NCBI GenBank assembly: GCA_013694595.1 | Contig: JACDCC010000396.1 | Span: forward strand, 1-51,130 | Length of the DNA stretch: 51,130 nucleotides | Direction of reading: 5' to 3' | DNA from: Chthoniobacterales bacterium | GTDB lineage: Bacteria; Verrucomicrobiota; Verrucomicrobiia; Chthoniobacterales; UBA10450 | Part shown: in pieces, positions 17,216 to 26,162 of the stretch | Layout of the letters: each line of letters opens with the position of its first letter | Numbering within the stretch: position 1 is the first letter of the stretch | Notes under the pieces: generated by a model | Told to the model about the DNA's origin: nothing | The model's database searches: none | The model's input: the letters and a program-made list of their open reading frames with translations, nothing else | Position numbers and translations under genes: made by a program

Positions 17216-19378
17216 ATGCAAGCAACGACTCACGATCGTCCCGCCGCTGCTTCCTGGACCACGTCGTTCATCACCCGCATCCACCGCTACAAGGCGCTGT
17301 TGATGCGCCGCTGGTGGATCCCACTGCTCACGATTTGCCTTGGCCTCTTCGTGCAGGCATGGCTGATCTACCAGACGCCGCCGTCGTTCCTCTCGACCTC
17401 GAAGATGATGCTCGCCGGCAAGCTGAACATCAGCCAGGGCGCCGTTTACAGTGAAGACAACGTCAATTTCTACGGCACTCAGATCCAGTTGATGCAGAGC
17501 ACGGAAGTCCGCCGCAGTGCGGAAGCTCTCGTCCGCTCCACCCATCCCGAGATGCAGCCCGTGCTGGTGGCCGTCACGGTGACGCAAAAGCCGCGCACCT
17601 CCATCTTCGATCTGCAGGCGATCGGCACGACGCCGGAATACACGCAGGCCTATCTGAACGCGCTGATGCAGAAGTATGTCGATTTCAAAAAAAGGATGCG
17701 TGAGAACCAGGGCGACACCGTGACGACGGCGATCACCGAGCAGCTCATCGGCGTCGAGAAAGATCTTCGGAACGCCGAAGACGAGATCGTTGAATTCCAG
17801 AAGCAGAATAACATCGGCTTCATCCAGGAGGAGGGAAACAGTGCCGCGCAATACCTGGTGCGCTTGAACCAGCAGTACGCGCAGTTGAAAACCGAGCACG
17901 AACTGCTTGAGAAGCTCGACCTCGACCAGAATCTCGACCGCGGCCAGGGAGCCAAACCTGAGGCCGGCGCCTCGCCGGGCGCGCCGGGCAGCGAACAGGC
18001 AGCGCAAGGCATGCCGTTTTCGGACGTCGGTCCGGAAGGCGATTACCTTAAAGCGAAGCAGAACGTGCAGCTCCTGACGGCCGAACGCGACACGCTCGCT
18101 CGCGACCTCCGTCCGAAGCATCCGAAGATCATCAAGCTCAACGACGAGATTGCGAAGCAGGAAAACCTAATTGGTCTCTTCCGCGCGGACGCCGTCGAGA
18201 AGCTCACCACCCGTCGTAATTCCATCGGGAAGCAGATGGAGAACCTCCAGACAAACATCAAGGAATGGGAGACGAAAGCGCTCGACCTCAGCCAGCGTCT
18301 CGCACAGTTCAACCGCCTCAAAGGCAAAGTTGACCGGCTGAAGACTCTTTACGATCGCCTCACCAATAACCTCAAGGAAGTTGGCGTCTCGCAGGTTGTG
18401 GACGGCGGTGACCAGGTCTCGATCATGGAAATGGCGTCGAACCCGCAGTCGGTTCGCCCGGGCTTGATCAAGAGCCTCCTCATCGGCCTCGGCTGCGGCG
18501 CCCTCGCCGGTATCGCCATCCTGCTGCTGCTCGACCGGATCGACGACCGCATGGCCTCGCTCAGCGAGTTCCAGCATCACTTCTCCGAGAACGTGCTCGG
18601 CCAGATCCCACGAGAGAAGACGAAGGGCCAGGTTACCCTGCTTCAGCCCGACGACGCGCGGCATATCTTTGCCGAGTCGTATCGAAACATCCGATCTTCG
18701 ATCTTCTTCATGCCTTACGATGGGCCGCGTCCGAAGACGCTGCTCATCACGAGTGCTGTGCCTAACGAAGGCAAATCGACGATTTCTGCCAACCTCGCAA
18801 TCACCTTCGCCCTCTCCGGCGCGAAGACGCTGCTAATCGATGGCGATCTCCGCCGCGGTGCGCAGCGTGAGGCGTTCGACATTGGCTCTAAGATCGGTTT
18901 CTCCGAAGTCCTGAAGGGCGAAGTGAACTGGCAGGAAGTCGTGGTTCCCACCGCGTATCCGAGCCTCTTCGTTCTGCCGCGCGGCAAGACCCTCGCGCAA
19001 CCAAGTGAGCACCTCCTGCGCGATTCGACCGATCGCCTGCTCCAGGAGGTCTACAATCAGTATGACTACATCATCATCGACAGCTCGCCTGTGTTGGCTG
19101 CTGATGACACAACGAGCCTCGCGCCGAAAATCGATGCAACGCTCTTCGTGGTGCGTCTCTCGTACACCTCTGCGCGGCTCACGAAGAAGTCGCTCGAGTT
19201 GCTCTACAACCGCCAGGTCAACGTCCCCGGCGTCATTCTCAACTACGTCGACACCTCGCTGCCGGAATACTACTACTACCAGTATTCCGAGTACTACAAT
19301 ACGCCGCCGGTGCCTGACGAAGATCGCCACGGAATCGCGGCGCTGCAGAATCACGGGAACGGCGCCAAGGCCTCCTAG
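17216..19378 (+). CDS. Wzc-like polysaccharide co-polymerase / tyrosine autokinase
   Basis: A 720-aa inner-membrane protein that controls chain length and export. The N-terminal Wzz domain begins with a transmembrane helix (WWIPLLTICLGLFVQAWLIYQ, about 38-58). Next come long coiled coils with periplasmic helices (about 160-390, with a Pro/Gly-rich insert near 240-260), then a second transmembrane helix (LIKSLLIGLGCGALAGIAILLLL, about 420-442). The cytoplasmic BY-kinase domain has Walker A with K520 (SAVPNEGKST), Walker A' with D542/D544 (LLIDGDLRR) and Walker B (YIIIDSSPVL). The tyrosine cluster Y685-Y688, Y690, Y693 and Y694 (EYYYYQYSEYYN) is the expected autophosphorylation tail. All key residues are present, so it should be active. 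It is the third gene of the operon; an inverted-repeat element separates it from wzx. Confidence 0.95.
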   Translation: MQATTHDRPAAASWTTSFITRIHRYKALLMRRWWIPLLTICLGLFVQAWLIYQTPPSFLSTSKMMLAGKLNISQGAVYSEDNVNFYGTQIQLMQSTEVRRSAEALVRSTHPEMQPVLVAVTVTQKPRTSIFDLQAIGTTPEYTQAYLNALMQKYVDFKKRMRENQGDTVTTAITEQLIGVEKDLRNAEDEIVEFQKQNNIGFIQEEGNSAAQYLVRLNQQYAQLKTEHELLEKLDLDQNLDRGQGAKPEAGASPGAPGSEQAAQGMPFSDVGPEGDYLKAKQNVQLLTAERDTLARDLRPKHPKIIKLNDEIAKQENLIGLFRADAVEKLTTRRNSIGKQMENLQTNIKEWETKALDLSQRLAQFNRLKGKVDRLKTLYDRLTNNLKEVGVSQVVDGGDQVSIMEMASNPQSVRPGLIKSLLIGLGCGALAGIAILLLLDRIDDRMASLSEFQHHFSENVLGQIPREKTKGQVTLLQPDDARHIFAESYRNIRSSIFFMPYDGPRPKTLLITSAVPNEGKSTISANLAITFALSGAKTLLIDGDLRRGAQREAFDIGSKIGFSEVLKGEVNWQEVVVPTAYPSLFVLPRGKTLAQPSEHLLRDSTDRLLQEVYNQYDYIIIDSSPVLAADDTTSLAPKIDATLFVVRLSYTSARLTKKSLELLYNRQVNVPGVILNYVDTSLPEYYYYQYSEYYNTPPVPDEDRHGIAALQNHGNGAKAS

Positions 19379-19407
19379 CGCTTTCGCTGTTGTCGCCGCT
19401 GGCGCCG

Positions 19408-19482
19408 CTGTAGCGGCGGTCTATGACCGCCGAACCGCGAACATGACGCGACTGATCCGGCGGTCACAGACCGCTGCTACAG
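19408..19482. repeat. Inverted-repeat element abutting the wzx start codon
   Basis: The 25-nt arms 19408-19432 and 19458-19482 are reverse complements except for two positions. Each arm also contains its own palindrome (GCGGTCTATGACCGC and GCGGTCACAGACCGC). The 25-nt core is unique. The right arm ends one base before the ATG of the flippase gene, so the ...CTACAG end of the element supplies the bases where its ribosome binding site would be. From memory, TGTAGCGGCGGTC-type palindromes are dispersed in verrucomicrobial genomes. Confidence 0.75.
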
Positions 19483-19483
19483 G

Positions 19484-20803
19484 ATGAGTTTCTTTGGCCC
19501 AATCTCACCTCCGACGGTGAGTGAGACTTCGACGCCGCTCGTTCGCCGCGCCTTCTATCACGCGCGCGTCGTCGGTAATTTCGCTTCTGTTCAGGTGATC
19601 GTGCAGCTGATCGGATTCCTCAGCGGCATTCTCGTCGTGCGTCACCTCGATCAGCGCGAATACGCGTTTTTCACGATCGCGAACACCATGCAGGGCACCA
19701 TCAACGTGCTCGCCGACATCGGCATCAGCATCGGGATGGTCTCGATTGGCGGGCGCGTCTGGCAGGACCGGAACCGGTTCGGACAGCTGATCACCACCGC
19801 GTTAAAATTGAGGCGCAAGCTGGGGTTCGTCGCCATCCTGGTCATCACTCCGATCCTCTATTTCATGCTCGTGAAAAACGGCGCTTCCGTGCCCTACACG
19901 TTGCTGCTGATCGCCGTTGTCCTGCTCGGGCTCGGCCTCCAGCTTTCGCTTGGCGTGCTCAGCGTGGTGCCGCGACTTCGCTCCGATGTCGGCAAGATCC
20001 AGACATTCGATTTCACCGGATCGGTTGTCCGTCTGCTGTTGTTAGGGGGCTTGATGTTCGTGTTCCTGAATGCCGGCGTCGCGGTCGCGGTCGGCTCGCT
20101 GACGCTCCTGCTGCAGTATTGGATGGTCAGGAGATACGCGGCCAAAGTCGTTGATCTCGGCGCGTCCGAAAACGCCGAAGACCGCGAAGCGATGCGCCGC
20201 TTCATCAAGAACCAGGCGGCCAACGCCGTCTTCTTCTGCCTGCAGGGCCAGATCACCATCTTCCTGATCAGCTTCTTCGGCACCCGCGCCGGTTCGGTGG
20301 CGGAAGTTGGCGCCCTTGGCCGTCTCGCAATGATCTTCGCCGTCCTCAGCAACCTGCTGACAAATGTTTTCGCACCCGCATTCGCGCGCTGCCAGAACAT
20401 CTCAAAGCTCCGCTGGCTCTACGCCGGGATCGTCGGTGGCGTGGCGGCTTTCAGCCTCGCGGTCGTTGGCGCCGCGGCGCTGTTCCCGCACGCTTTTCTG
20501 TTCGTGCTGGGCGGCAAATACATGCACCTCGAGCGCGAACTTGTCTTCATGGTCGGCGGCGCGGTCGCCAGCGCGCTCACCGGCACGTTCTGGGCGTTGA
20601 ATGCGTCGAAAGCGTGGATTGCCGGCTCGTGGCTTTACATTCCCCTCACGCTGGCGACGCAGGTAGCGCTGATTCCATACACCGACTTCAGTAGCGTCCG
20701 CGGCGTTTTGATCTTTAACCTCGTCTCCGCCGTGCCGAATTTGCTGCTCAACTTCGTGCTCAGCTTCCGCGGCTTCCAGAGTCTGCAGCGCGTGGCCGCA
20801 TGA
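19484..20803 (+). CDS. Wzx-like oligosaccharide flippase
   Basis: A 439-aa polytopic membrane protein with about 12 hydrophobic helices, of the polysaccharide biosynthesis/MATE-like export superfamily. It should flip undecaprenyl-diphosphate-linked repeat units across the inner membrane for polymerisation. The N-terminal region (GNFASVQVIVQLIGFLSGILVVRHLDQREYAFFTIANTM, read as helix 1-2 with a conserved Arg-His loop) and the central VAEVGALGRLAMIF are typical. It follows the kinase gene after a 105-bp gap that is mostly an inverted repeat, and precedes the first glycosyltransferase by 4 bp, so it leads the second part of the operon. The ATG has no independent Shine-Dalgarno sequence apart from ACAGG within the repeat end. 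Confidence 0.88.
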   Translation: MSFFGPISPPTVSETSTPLVRRAFYHARVVGNFASVQVIVQLIGFLSGILVVRHLDQREYAFFTIANTMQGTINVLADIGISIGMVSIGGRVWQDRNRFGQLITTALKLRRKLGFVAILVITPILYFMLVKNGASVPYTLLLIAVVLLGLGLQLSLGVLSVVPRLRSDVGKIQTFDFTGSVVRLLLLGGLMFVFLNAGVAVAVGSLTLLLQYWMVRRYAAKVVDLGASENAEDREAMRRFIKNQAANAVFFCLQGQITIFLISFFGTRAGSVAEVGALGRLAMIFAVLSNLLTNVFAPAFARCQNISKLRWLYAGIVGGVAAFSLAVVGAAALFPHAFLFVLGGKYMHLERELVFMVGGAVASALTGTFWALNASKAWIAGSWLYIPLTLATQVALIPYTDFSSVRGVLIFNLVSAVPNLLLNFVLSFRGFQSLQRVAA

Positions 20804-20807
20804 TCGG

Positions 20808-21647
20808 ATGCCAAACTACGGATACCATCTAGCCCGTGTGCAAGGCAGCGCGACGCGGCGCGGCTACGCAGCGATGCTGCCGACTCTCCTCCGCCGACCT
20901 GTAGAAGTGGCGGGCGACCTACCGCTCGACGTCTACGCGTATTCAGGAGAAGCCGCTTTGCCGGAGCAGGTGGCGTCGATTCGCTCGTTCCTGAAAAATG
21001 CCGGCCGTCCGAGCACATTCACGGTTGTCTCCGACGGCACCTACTCACAGCGAAGTCTCGAGTTGCTGCGGCGGCTCGATCGTTCGGTCGCGGTGTCAGA
21101 CGCCGCGGATTGGATTCCCGATAACGCGCCCGTCGACGTTCTTCCCTACCTTCGCGAGCATCCGACGGGCAAACAGCTCGCCGTGATCATGTCGCTGCCG
21201 GTGGATCGGCCCGCGTTCTACGTCGACTCCGACGTGCTCTTCTTTCCCGGTGCGACGAATCTACGCGCGCTGACAGAGATCCCGGACGCGCCGGCGCTTT
21301 ACCTTGCGGACTGCCAACTCTCGGGCGACGAGCGCCTGTTCCGGAGCGACGCGGAGCGGGATCACCCGGTGAACACAGGAGTGCTGTTACTCTTCCAGAA
21401 GCTCGACTGGTCCCTCGCATTTGAACGCTTCCGCGAGCTGAACGCCGCGCCTACGTTCTTCACCAATCAGACGATGACGCACCTCGCGATGCACGCGAAT
21501 GGCGCGCGTCCTTTCGACCCCCGAACGTTCGTTCTTCAGCTGGACGATCAATTCATCTACCGCGACTCGTACGCTGGCGCTGATCTCGTCCTACGTCACT
21601 ACGTCAATCCTGTGCGCCACAAGTTCTGGACCGACCTCTGGCGTTAA
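20808..21647 (+). CDS. Putative nucleotide-diphospho-sugar transferase (GT-A fold)
   Basis: A 279-aa soluble protein. The only clear catalytic feature is the metal-binding DxD motif D140-S141-D142 in RPAFYVDSDVLFFPG, preceded by a beta strand and followed by the DCQLSGDERLF and NTGVLLLFQ blocks. This arrangement (DxD, then N-T-G-V) is that of GT8-like or nucleotide-diphospho-sugar transferase domain proteins. No membrane segment or signal peptide is seen. It sits in the EPS operon 4 bp after the flippase and 5 bp before the double-domain glycosyltransferase, which supports a role in building the repeat unit. The donor and linkage cannot be predicted. Confidence 0.7.
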   Translation: MPNYGYHLARVQGSATRRGYAAMLPTLLRRPVEVAGDLPLDVYAYSGEAALPEQVASIRSFLKNAGRPSTFTVVSDGTYSQRSLELLRRLDRSVAVSDAADWIPDNAPVDVLPYLREHPTGKQLAVIMSLPVDRPAFYVDSDVLFFPGATNLRALTEIPDAPALYLADCQLSGDERLFRSDAERDHPVNTGVLLLFQKLDWSLAFERFRELNAAPTFFTNQTMTHLAMHANGARPFDPRTFVLQLDDQFIYRDSYAGADLVLRHYVNPVRHKFWTDLWR

Positions 21648-21652
21648 CATCG

Positions 21653-23983
21653 ATGGAGAAAACCTCGAAGCCGCTCCGCATTCTAGTGATCGTGAATCTC
21701 CCGTGGGATTCACGTCTCGGCGCGACGCGCGTCTGGATGGAACTCGCGGATCAGTGGCGCGCCGTCGGCCACGAGGTGGAGAAGTTTAGCTTGTCGGACG
21801 CTTTCCGTGATGCGCGCGCCGCGCGCGTGAAGTTCGCGCTGCGGCAGATCCTGTTTCCATATCGTGCTGCGGCGTTCGTGAAGCAGAACGCTGCACGCTT
21901 CGATGTGATCGACGCTTTAGTCGGCACGCTTCCGTTCTCGAAACAGAAACTCGGCTTTTGTGGTTTGCTCGTCGCGCGTTCCGTCGGTCTCTATCGGCTT
22001 TACGGTCGCTTCGAGCAAAGCATCGCGCGGCGTTGGCCGCAGCACCCAAAAGGCAAATTGATCGGGCGCATGCTCTATGGCTTCACCAACCGCCGCCTCT
22101 TCCAAGCCTCTGATCGGGCCGTGCTGCATGCCGACCTTATCAACGTGCCTAACGAAGAGGAAGCGAAGTGTGTCCGCGAAGGGTTTGGCAGTGACCGCCG
22201 CGTCATCGTGCAGCCCTACGGCCTTACCGACGCACGGCGCGATGCGCTGCAGCGAGCGGCCGCGGCACCGGAGTCGCGACTGGCGCAGCAGCGCGTCTGC
22301 TTCATCGGAATGTGGGGTGCGCGCAAAGGCGCGTACGATTGGCCGCGCATCATCGGGCGCATCCGCCGTGATGTGCCGAAGGTGCAGTTCCGTTTTCTCG
22401 GCACGATGCTCGGCGCGGAAGCTATCCGGGCGGATCTTGGCGTCGCCGCATCGGACGACATCGAGTTCATCTCCGATTATCAGCCGGATGATCTGCCAAA
22501 CCTCCTCGCGGATTGCACCGTCGGCGCTTTTCCGAGCTACGTGGAAGGCTTCGGCCTTGCCGTGATCGAACAGCTCGCTGCCGGAGTTCCGCCGGTCGCG
22601 TACGACACCGCCGGGCCGCACGACATCTTGCATTGCACAGTTCCGGAGCTGCTCGTGCCGAATGGCGATCCTGAAGCATTGGGCAGTGCAGTCAGTCAGC
22701 TCCTGCGGGCACCACTCGACGTTTATCGGGAGCTGTCGCAGCGCTGCGTGGCGACGGCGCAGGAGTTCTCCTGGAACACGATCGCGCGCGACGCTCTGGC
22801 CGTGTATCGGGGCGCAATTAAGGGAAGTGCCAGGCCGATCGTTTTCGTTCAGCCTTTCAGTCTCCGCTCGGCGGGCGGCGGAGCCCGGATTTTACGTTCG
22901 CTGCTCGAGCAGGCGCCAATCCCCTGGCGCAGCGTTTGTTCCTCGCCTGACGACTGCCCACTCTGGCGAAACGAAGTGCATCTCCGCAGCCGGCCGTCGT
23001 GGGGGAGAATTGAGCACAGCCGGTTCGCCGGTCTGCCACACCGTTCCGCCGCCTTGTTCGCGAATCGTTTTCGCCGGCGCCTGCGCGACTGGTGCATCGA
23101 GGCTCGCGCGGGTGCGATTCACGCGGTGCCTCACTCCGGACTCGACTTCGCTGAAGCGCAGACCGTCGCACGCGAACTGTCGCTCCCGTTCTTTCTCAGC
23201 CTGCACGACGATCTCGCCTACACCACCACCGGCGCCATCCCGGCGGAGAAACGCGAGGCGGCGATGCGGCGCGCATGGAACGAAGCCTCCGCTCGCTTTG
23301 TTATCTCCGACTCGTTAGGCGCCGAGTACTCGCGGCGCTACGGGACACAGCCGTATCATCTTGTCACCGACGGTCTGACAGAGCTTCACCCGCCACAGGA
23401 GCGCGCAGAGCCGAATCTGCTCCGCATCTATTTCATGGGTTTGTTCCACATGCCGTACGAGCGGAACCTGCGCGCGCTGCTCGACGCGCTCGTCCTGGTG
23501 AGAGCTGCACAGCCGACGCTCAGCATCAGTGTCACGATGCGCTGCGAGCACGTTCGCCCGCAGGTGATTGAAGGTGCAATTCCCGTGACCGTCCTCCCGT
23601 TTGCCGATCAGGCGCAGGTGCAGCGGGATCTCGAAAATGCGGATCTGCTCTACATGCCGCTCCCCTTTGGAGAGGACCACGAGAACTTTGCCCGCTACAG
23701 CCTCTCGACGAAGATGGTCACCTACGTAGGAAGTGGAGTGCCGCTTTTGTATCACGGCCCCAGTTCCTCGGCGGCGTTCGAATTGCTGCAGAAGCACGAT
23801 GCGGCCGTGCTGATGCCGACGCTCGCGGCGGAAGAAATCGCGCGCGTCATCGCCGGTCTAGATCATGAGTCGCGGCAGACGATTGCGCGGAACGCGCTCG
23901 ATCTCGCCCGCAGCCATTTCATGCTCTCGGACCAGACGGAGAGATTCTGGGGCACGATCAATGCGGTGCTTGCGGCGGTATGA
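21653..23983 (+). CDS. Two-domain glycosyltransferase (GT4-GT4 fusion)
   Basis: A 776-aa protein with two GT-B glycosyltransferase units in one chain. The first (about 1-385) has the GT4 pattern: N-terminal strand RILVIVNLPWDSRLGATRVW, then IGMWGARKGAYDWPRI, and the donor-site loop YVEGFGLAVIEQLAAGVPPV followed by VPNGDPEALGSAV. The second (about 390-776) restarts with PIVFVQPFSLRSAGGGARIL and ends with a divergent donor-site block ARYSLSTKMVTYVGSGVPLL. It probably adds two sugars in sequence to the lipid-linked repeat unit in the cytoplasm. The stop overlaps the next start (ATGA at 23980). The second unit is less canonical than the first and could be regulatory or structural. Confidence 0.82.
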   Translation: MEKTSKPLRILVIVNLPWDSRLGATRVWMELADQWRAVGHEVEKFSLSDAFRDARAARVKFALRQILFPYRAAAFVKQNAARFDVIDALVGTLPFSKQKLGFCGLLVARSVGLYRLYGRFEQSIARRWPQHPKGKLIGRMLYGFTNRRLFQASDRAVLHADLINVPNEEEAKCVREGFGSDRRVIVQPYGLTDARRDALQRAAAAPESRLAQQRVCFIGMWGARKGAYDWPRIIGRIRRDVPKVQFRFLGTMLGAEAIRADLGVAASDDIEFISDYQPDDLPNLLADCTVGAFPSYVEGFGLAVIEQLAAGVPPVAYDTAGPHDILHCTVPELLVPNGDPEALGSAVSQLLRAPLDVYRELSQRCVATAQEFSWNTIARDALAVYRGAIKGSARPIVFVQPFSLRSAGGGARILRSLLEQAPIPWRSVCSSPDDCPLWRNEVHLRSRPSWGRIEHSRFAGLPHRSAALFANRFRRRLRDWCIEARAGAIHAVPHSGLDFAEAQTVARELSLPFFLSLHDDLAYTTTGAIPAEKREAAMRRAWNEASARFVISDSLGAEYSRRYGTQPYHLVTDGLTELHPPQERAEPNLLRIYFMGLFHMPYERNLRALLDALVLVRAAQPTLSISVTMRCEHVRPQVIEGAIPVTVLPFADQAQVQRDLENADLLYMPLPFGEDHENFARYSLSTKMVTYVGSGVPLLYHGPSSSAAFELLQKHDAAVLMPTLAAEEIARVIAGLDHESRQTIARNALDLARSHFMLSDQTERFWGTINAVLAAV

Positions 23984-25071
23984 CGACGCGGCCCCTCGCG
24001 ATCATTACGACGCGGCTTCCGCCCGCGGCGTGTGGCATCGGGACCTATAGCGCACTGCTGCGGAAGCACTGGTCGAACGAGGAGCGACCAATTGAGTTCC
24101 TCGTGCTCGACGATGGGTCGCACGTCGAGAATGGTCGCGACACCGTGAGCGTCTTCCACGGCGATGCCGCTCAACTCGCACGCGCGCTCAGCCGGCTCGG
24201 CAGCGCGGATGTGCTGCTGCATTATGCCGGACGCGCCTACCACCGCTTCGGCTTTCCTCGCTGGCTGCCGGGTGCGCTCGCGACCTGGCGGAAGAGCTTC
24301 CCGAAGGCTCGGCTGATGATTTTCTTCCACGAAGTTCCCGGTGAATTGCCGATAACCTCCCGTCATTTCTGGTTGGGCCGGCTGAACGCGCACGTCATCC
24401 GGAGACTGGCCGGATTAGCAGATGTGGTGATCACCAACACGGAAAGCCACCGTGCGGCACTTCGCCGCATCGCGCGCCGTGACGACGTAGAACTCGTGCC
24501 GGTCGGTTCAAACGTCGACACCACAACGGACCGCGTGACGGAGCGAGTGAGGAGCGAGTTCATCCTCTTCGGGTTGCCGTTTGGGCGTTTGCAGACGTTG
24601 CAAGCCTTCGACGCTCACATCCGGCGATGGATCGAGAATCAACACCTCACAAAGCTGCACCTTGTTGGGCCAGCGGACGATCGCTTCGCGCGCGAGGCGG
24701 ACGAGCTGATTTCGTCTTGGCCGAACCCGTCGGTGGTTTTGCGGCACGGGCTGCTTCCCTCTGCGGACGTGTCACGCCTGCTGCATCAGGCAGTGTTCGC
24801 GCTGACGAATGTCACGCGCGACACGTGGAGCAAATCGACCGCCTTCATGGCCGCCGCGGGGAACGGCTGCGCAGTTGTTGTGCGCGACGCAACCGGTGCA
24901 TCCCCGCCGTTTTCCCACGTGATCACTGCCGACGAAGTGGAACAGATTTCGCCGCGCGAACTTGAGCAGCGGACCGACGCGCTGGCGCGATGGTATCACG
25001 AAAATGCAGACTGGCCGGTGATTGCCGCGCGAGTCGCAGCGCTTTGGCCGGACAATCGACGAACGAAGTGA
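23980..25071 (+). CDS. Atypical GT-B glycosyltransferase, tandem paralogue 1
   Basis: A 363-aa protein. The N-terminus ITTRLPPAACGIGTYSALL is the donor/acceptor-domain start seen in GT4-like enzymes, with CGIG forming the first glycine-rich loop. Further blocks are FPRWLPGALATWRKSF, FFHEVPGE, VELVPVGSNV and, at the position of the usual E-x7-E donor motif, KSTAFMAAAGNGCAVVV, where the glutamates are absent. It is clearly related to the next gene, with the same order of blocks. ATGA overlap with the preceding gene and GTGA overlap with the next place it in a coupled chain. Its role in sugar transfer is inferred from fold cues and location; loss of the E-x7-E motif means catalysis is not certain. 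Confidence 0.72.
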   Translation: MTTRPLAIITTRLPPAACGIGTYSALLRKHWSNEERPIEFLVLDDGSHVENGRDTVSVFHGDAAQLARALSRLGSADVLLHYAGRAYHRFGFPRWLPGALATWRKSFPKARLMIFFHEVPGELPITSRHFWLGRLNAHVIRRLAGLADVVITNTESHRAALRRIARRDDVELVPVGSNVDTTTDRVTERVRSEFILFGLPFGRLQTLQAFDAHIRRWIENQHLTKLHLVGPADDRFAREADELISSWPNPSVVLRHGLLPSADVSRLLHQAVFALTNVTRDTWSKSTAFMAAAGNGCAVVVRDATGASPPFSHVITADEVEQISPRELEQRTDALARWYHENADWPVIAARVAALWPDNRRTK

Positions 25072-26162
25072 GCGAAGAGATCGTCATCATTTGCCCGGAG
25101 CTGACGGCGGGCGCCGGCGGTTTGGCGGACTACACGCTGCGTGTCGTGGCGGAATGGCGTGGCATTTCACCGCTACGCTTCCTGCTGCCTCGCGGTGAAA
25201 AGGTGTCCGATCCGTTGGTGAACGCCGAGCGGGTTGAGCTGGTGGAGAGAAATGCCGCAGCTTTGTGGACGGCGTTGCCGACGGCCGGAGGCAAAGTCCT
25301 GCTGCAGTACAGCGCGTATGGATTTGACCGCTTTGGATATCCACGCTGGCTGCTGCGCACGCTCGCCGACTGGAAGGAACAATCCGGTGGAGTGCTCGTG
25401 GTGATGTTGCACGAGATCTGGACTTTCTGGCCGGTGCTGAACAAGAACTACGTCGTGCAGCAACTGCATCGGCGAGACATTCGCGCTCTGATGCGTAGCG
25501 CGGATGCGATCTTCACCAGCACCGCCAGCCAGGCCGAGCACCTGCGAGGGCTCGCGCCCGACCGTGCGGTGGAAGTTTTGCCGGTCGGATCAAACATCGA
25601 GCCCGCGCCATCGGCAACGAGGGGCAGGGATGCCGGTGTTGCGGTGTTGTTCGGCCTCGAAGGGAGCAGAGTTCGCGCACTGAAGAGCATGCACTCGGAC
25701 TTGGAGGCGCTCGGCACGCGCGGAGTCATTCGCAGAATCATCACGGCTGGAGCAGACAGCGGCGAGCAGGAGCGTCGGCTGCTTGCAGAGCTGCCGCTGG
25801 TCGATGGATTTGAACAACGAGGCGCACTTCCGGAGCGCGAGATTTCCGAGCTGCTGCTGCGGGGGTCGTTCGGGATTTCAGCGCAGGCCGAGCTGAGCCT
25901 CACGAAATCGAGCACGTTCATGGCCTGCGCCGCACATGGCTTGAACATCATTTCGCCACACGGGGATCGGGCGAAGCCAGAGCCGCTCTGCTGGTTGACG
26001 CGGCCGGGCGAGCTTCTCGCGGGAGTGGACGACGCGGAGCTGGAGAGGCGGGCGGAACGTCTGCGAGAGTGGCAGCGACGGACCGCGTCCTGGCCGCACA
26101 TTGCGAAACAATTCGCACGCGCCCTGCAATTAACGGATGCAGAGCAGGCCATTATCTCATGA
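25068..26162 (+). CDS. Atypical GT-B glycosyltransferase, tandem paralogue 2
   Basis: A 364-aa protein starting at a GTG whose GTGA overlaps the stop of paralogue 1; the open frame runs further upstream but only inside that gene. Its N-terminus IIICPELTAGAGGLADYTLRV has the glycine-rich loop of GT4-type enzymes. It shares with paralogue 1 the blocks YPRWLLRTLADWKE, MLHEIWTFWP, VEVLPVGSNI and KSSTFMACAAHGLNII, in the same order and spacing, so the two arose by duplication. As in paralogue 1, the E-x7-E donor motif is replaced (by KSSTF...). Its end overlaps the next gene (ATGA at 26159). Function within the EPS repeat-unit assembly is inferred from position. Confidence 0.7.
   Translation: MSEEIVIICPELTAGAGGLADYTLRVVAEWRGISPLRFLLPRGEKVSDPLVNAERVELVERNAAALWTALPTAGGKVLLQYSAYGFDRFGYPRWLLRTLADWKEQSGGVLVVMLHEIWTFWPVLNKNYVVQQLHRRDIRALMRSADAIFTSTASQAEHLRGLAPDRAVEVLPVGSNIEPAPSATRGRDAGVAVLFGLEGSRVRALKSMHSDLEALGTRGVIRRIITAGADSGEQERRLLAELPLVDGFEQRGALPEREISELLLRGSFGISAQAELSLTKSSTFMACAAHGLNIISPHGDRAKPEPLCWLTRPGELLAGVDDAELERRAERLREWQRRTASWPHIAKQFARALQLTDAEQAIIS

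Noticed and set aside
17201-18121. Open frame of 306 codons opposite the tyrosine kinase gene
   Set aside because: No recognisable motif or start context; the plus-strand Wzz domain accounts for the coding signal.
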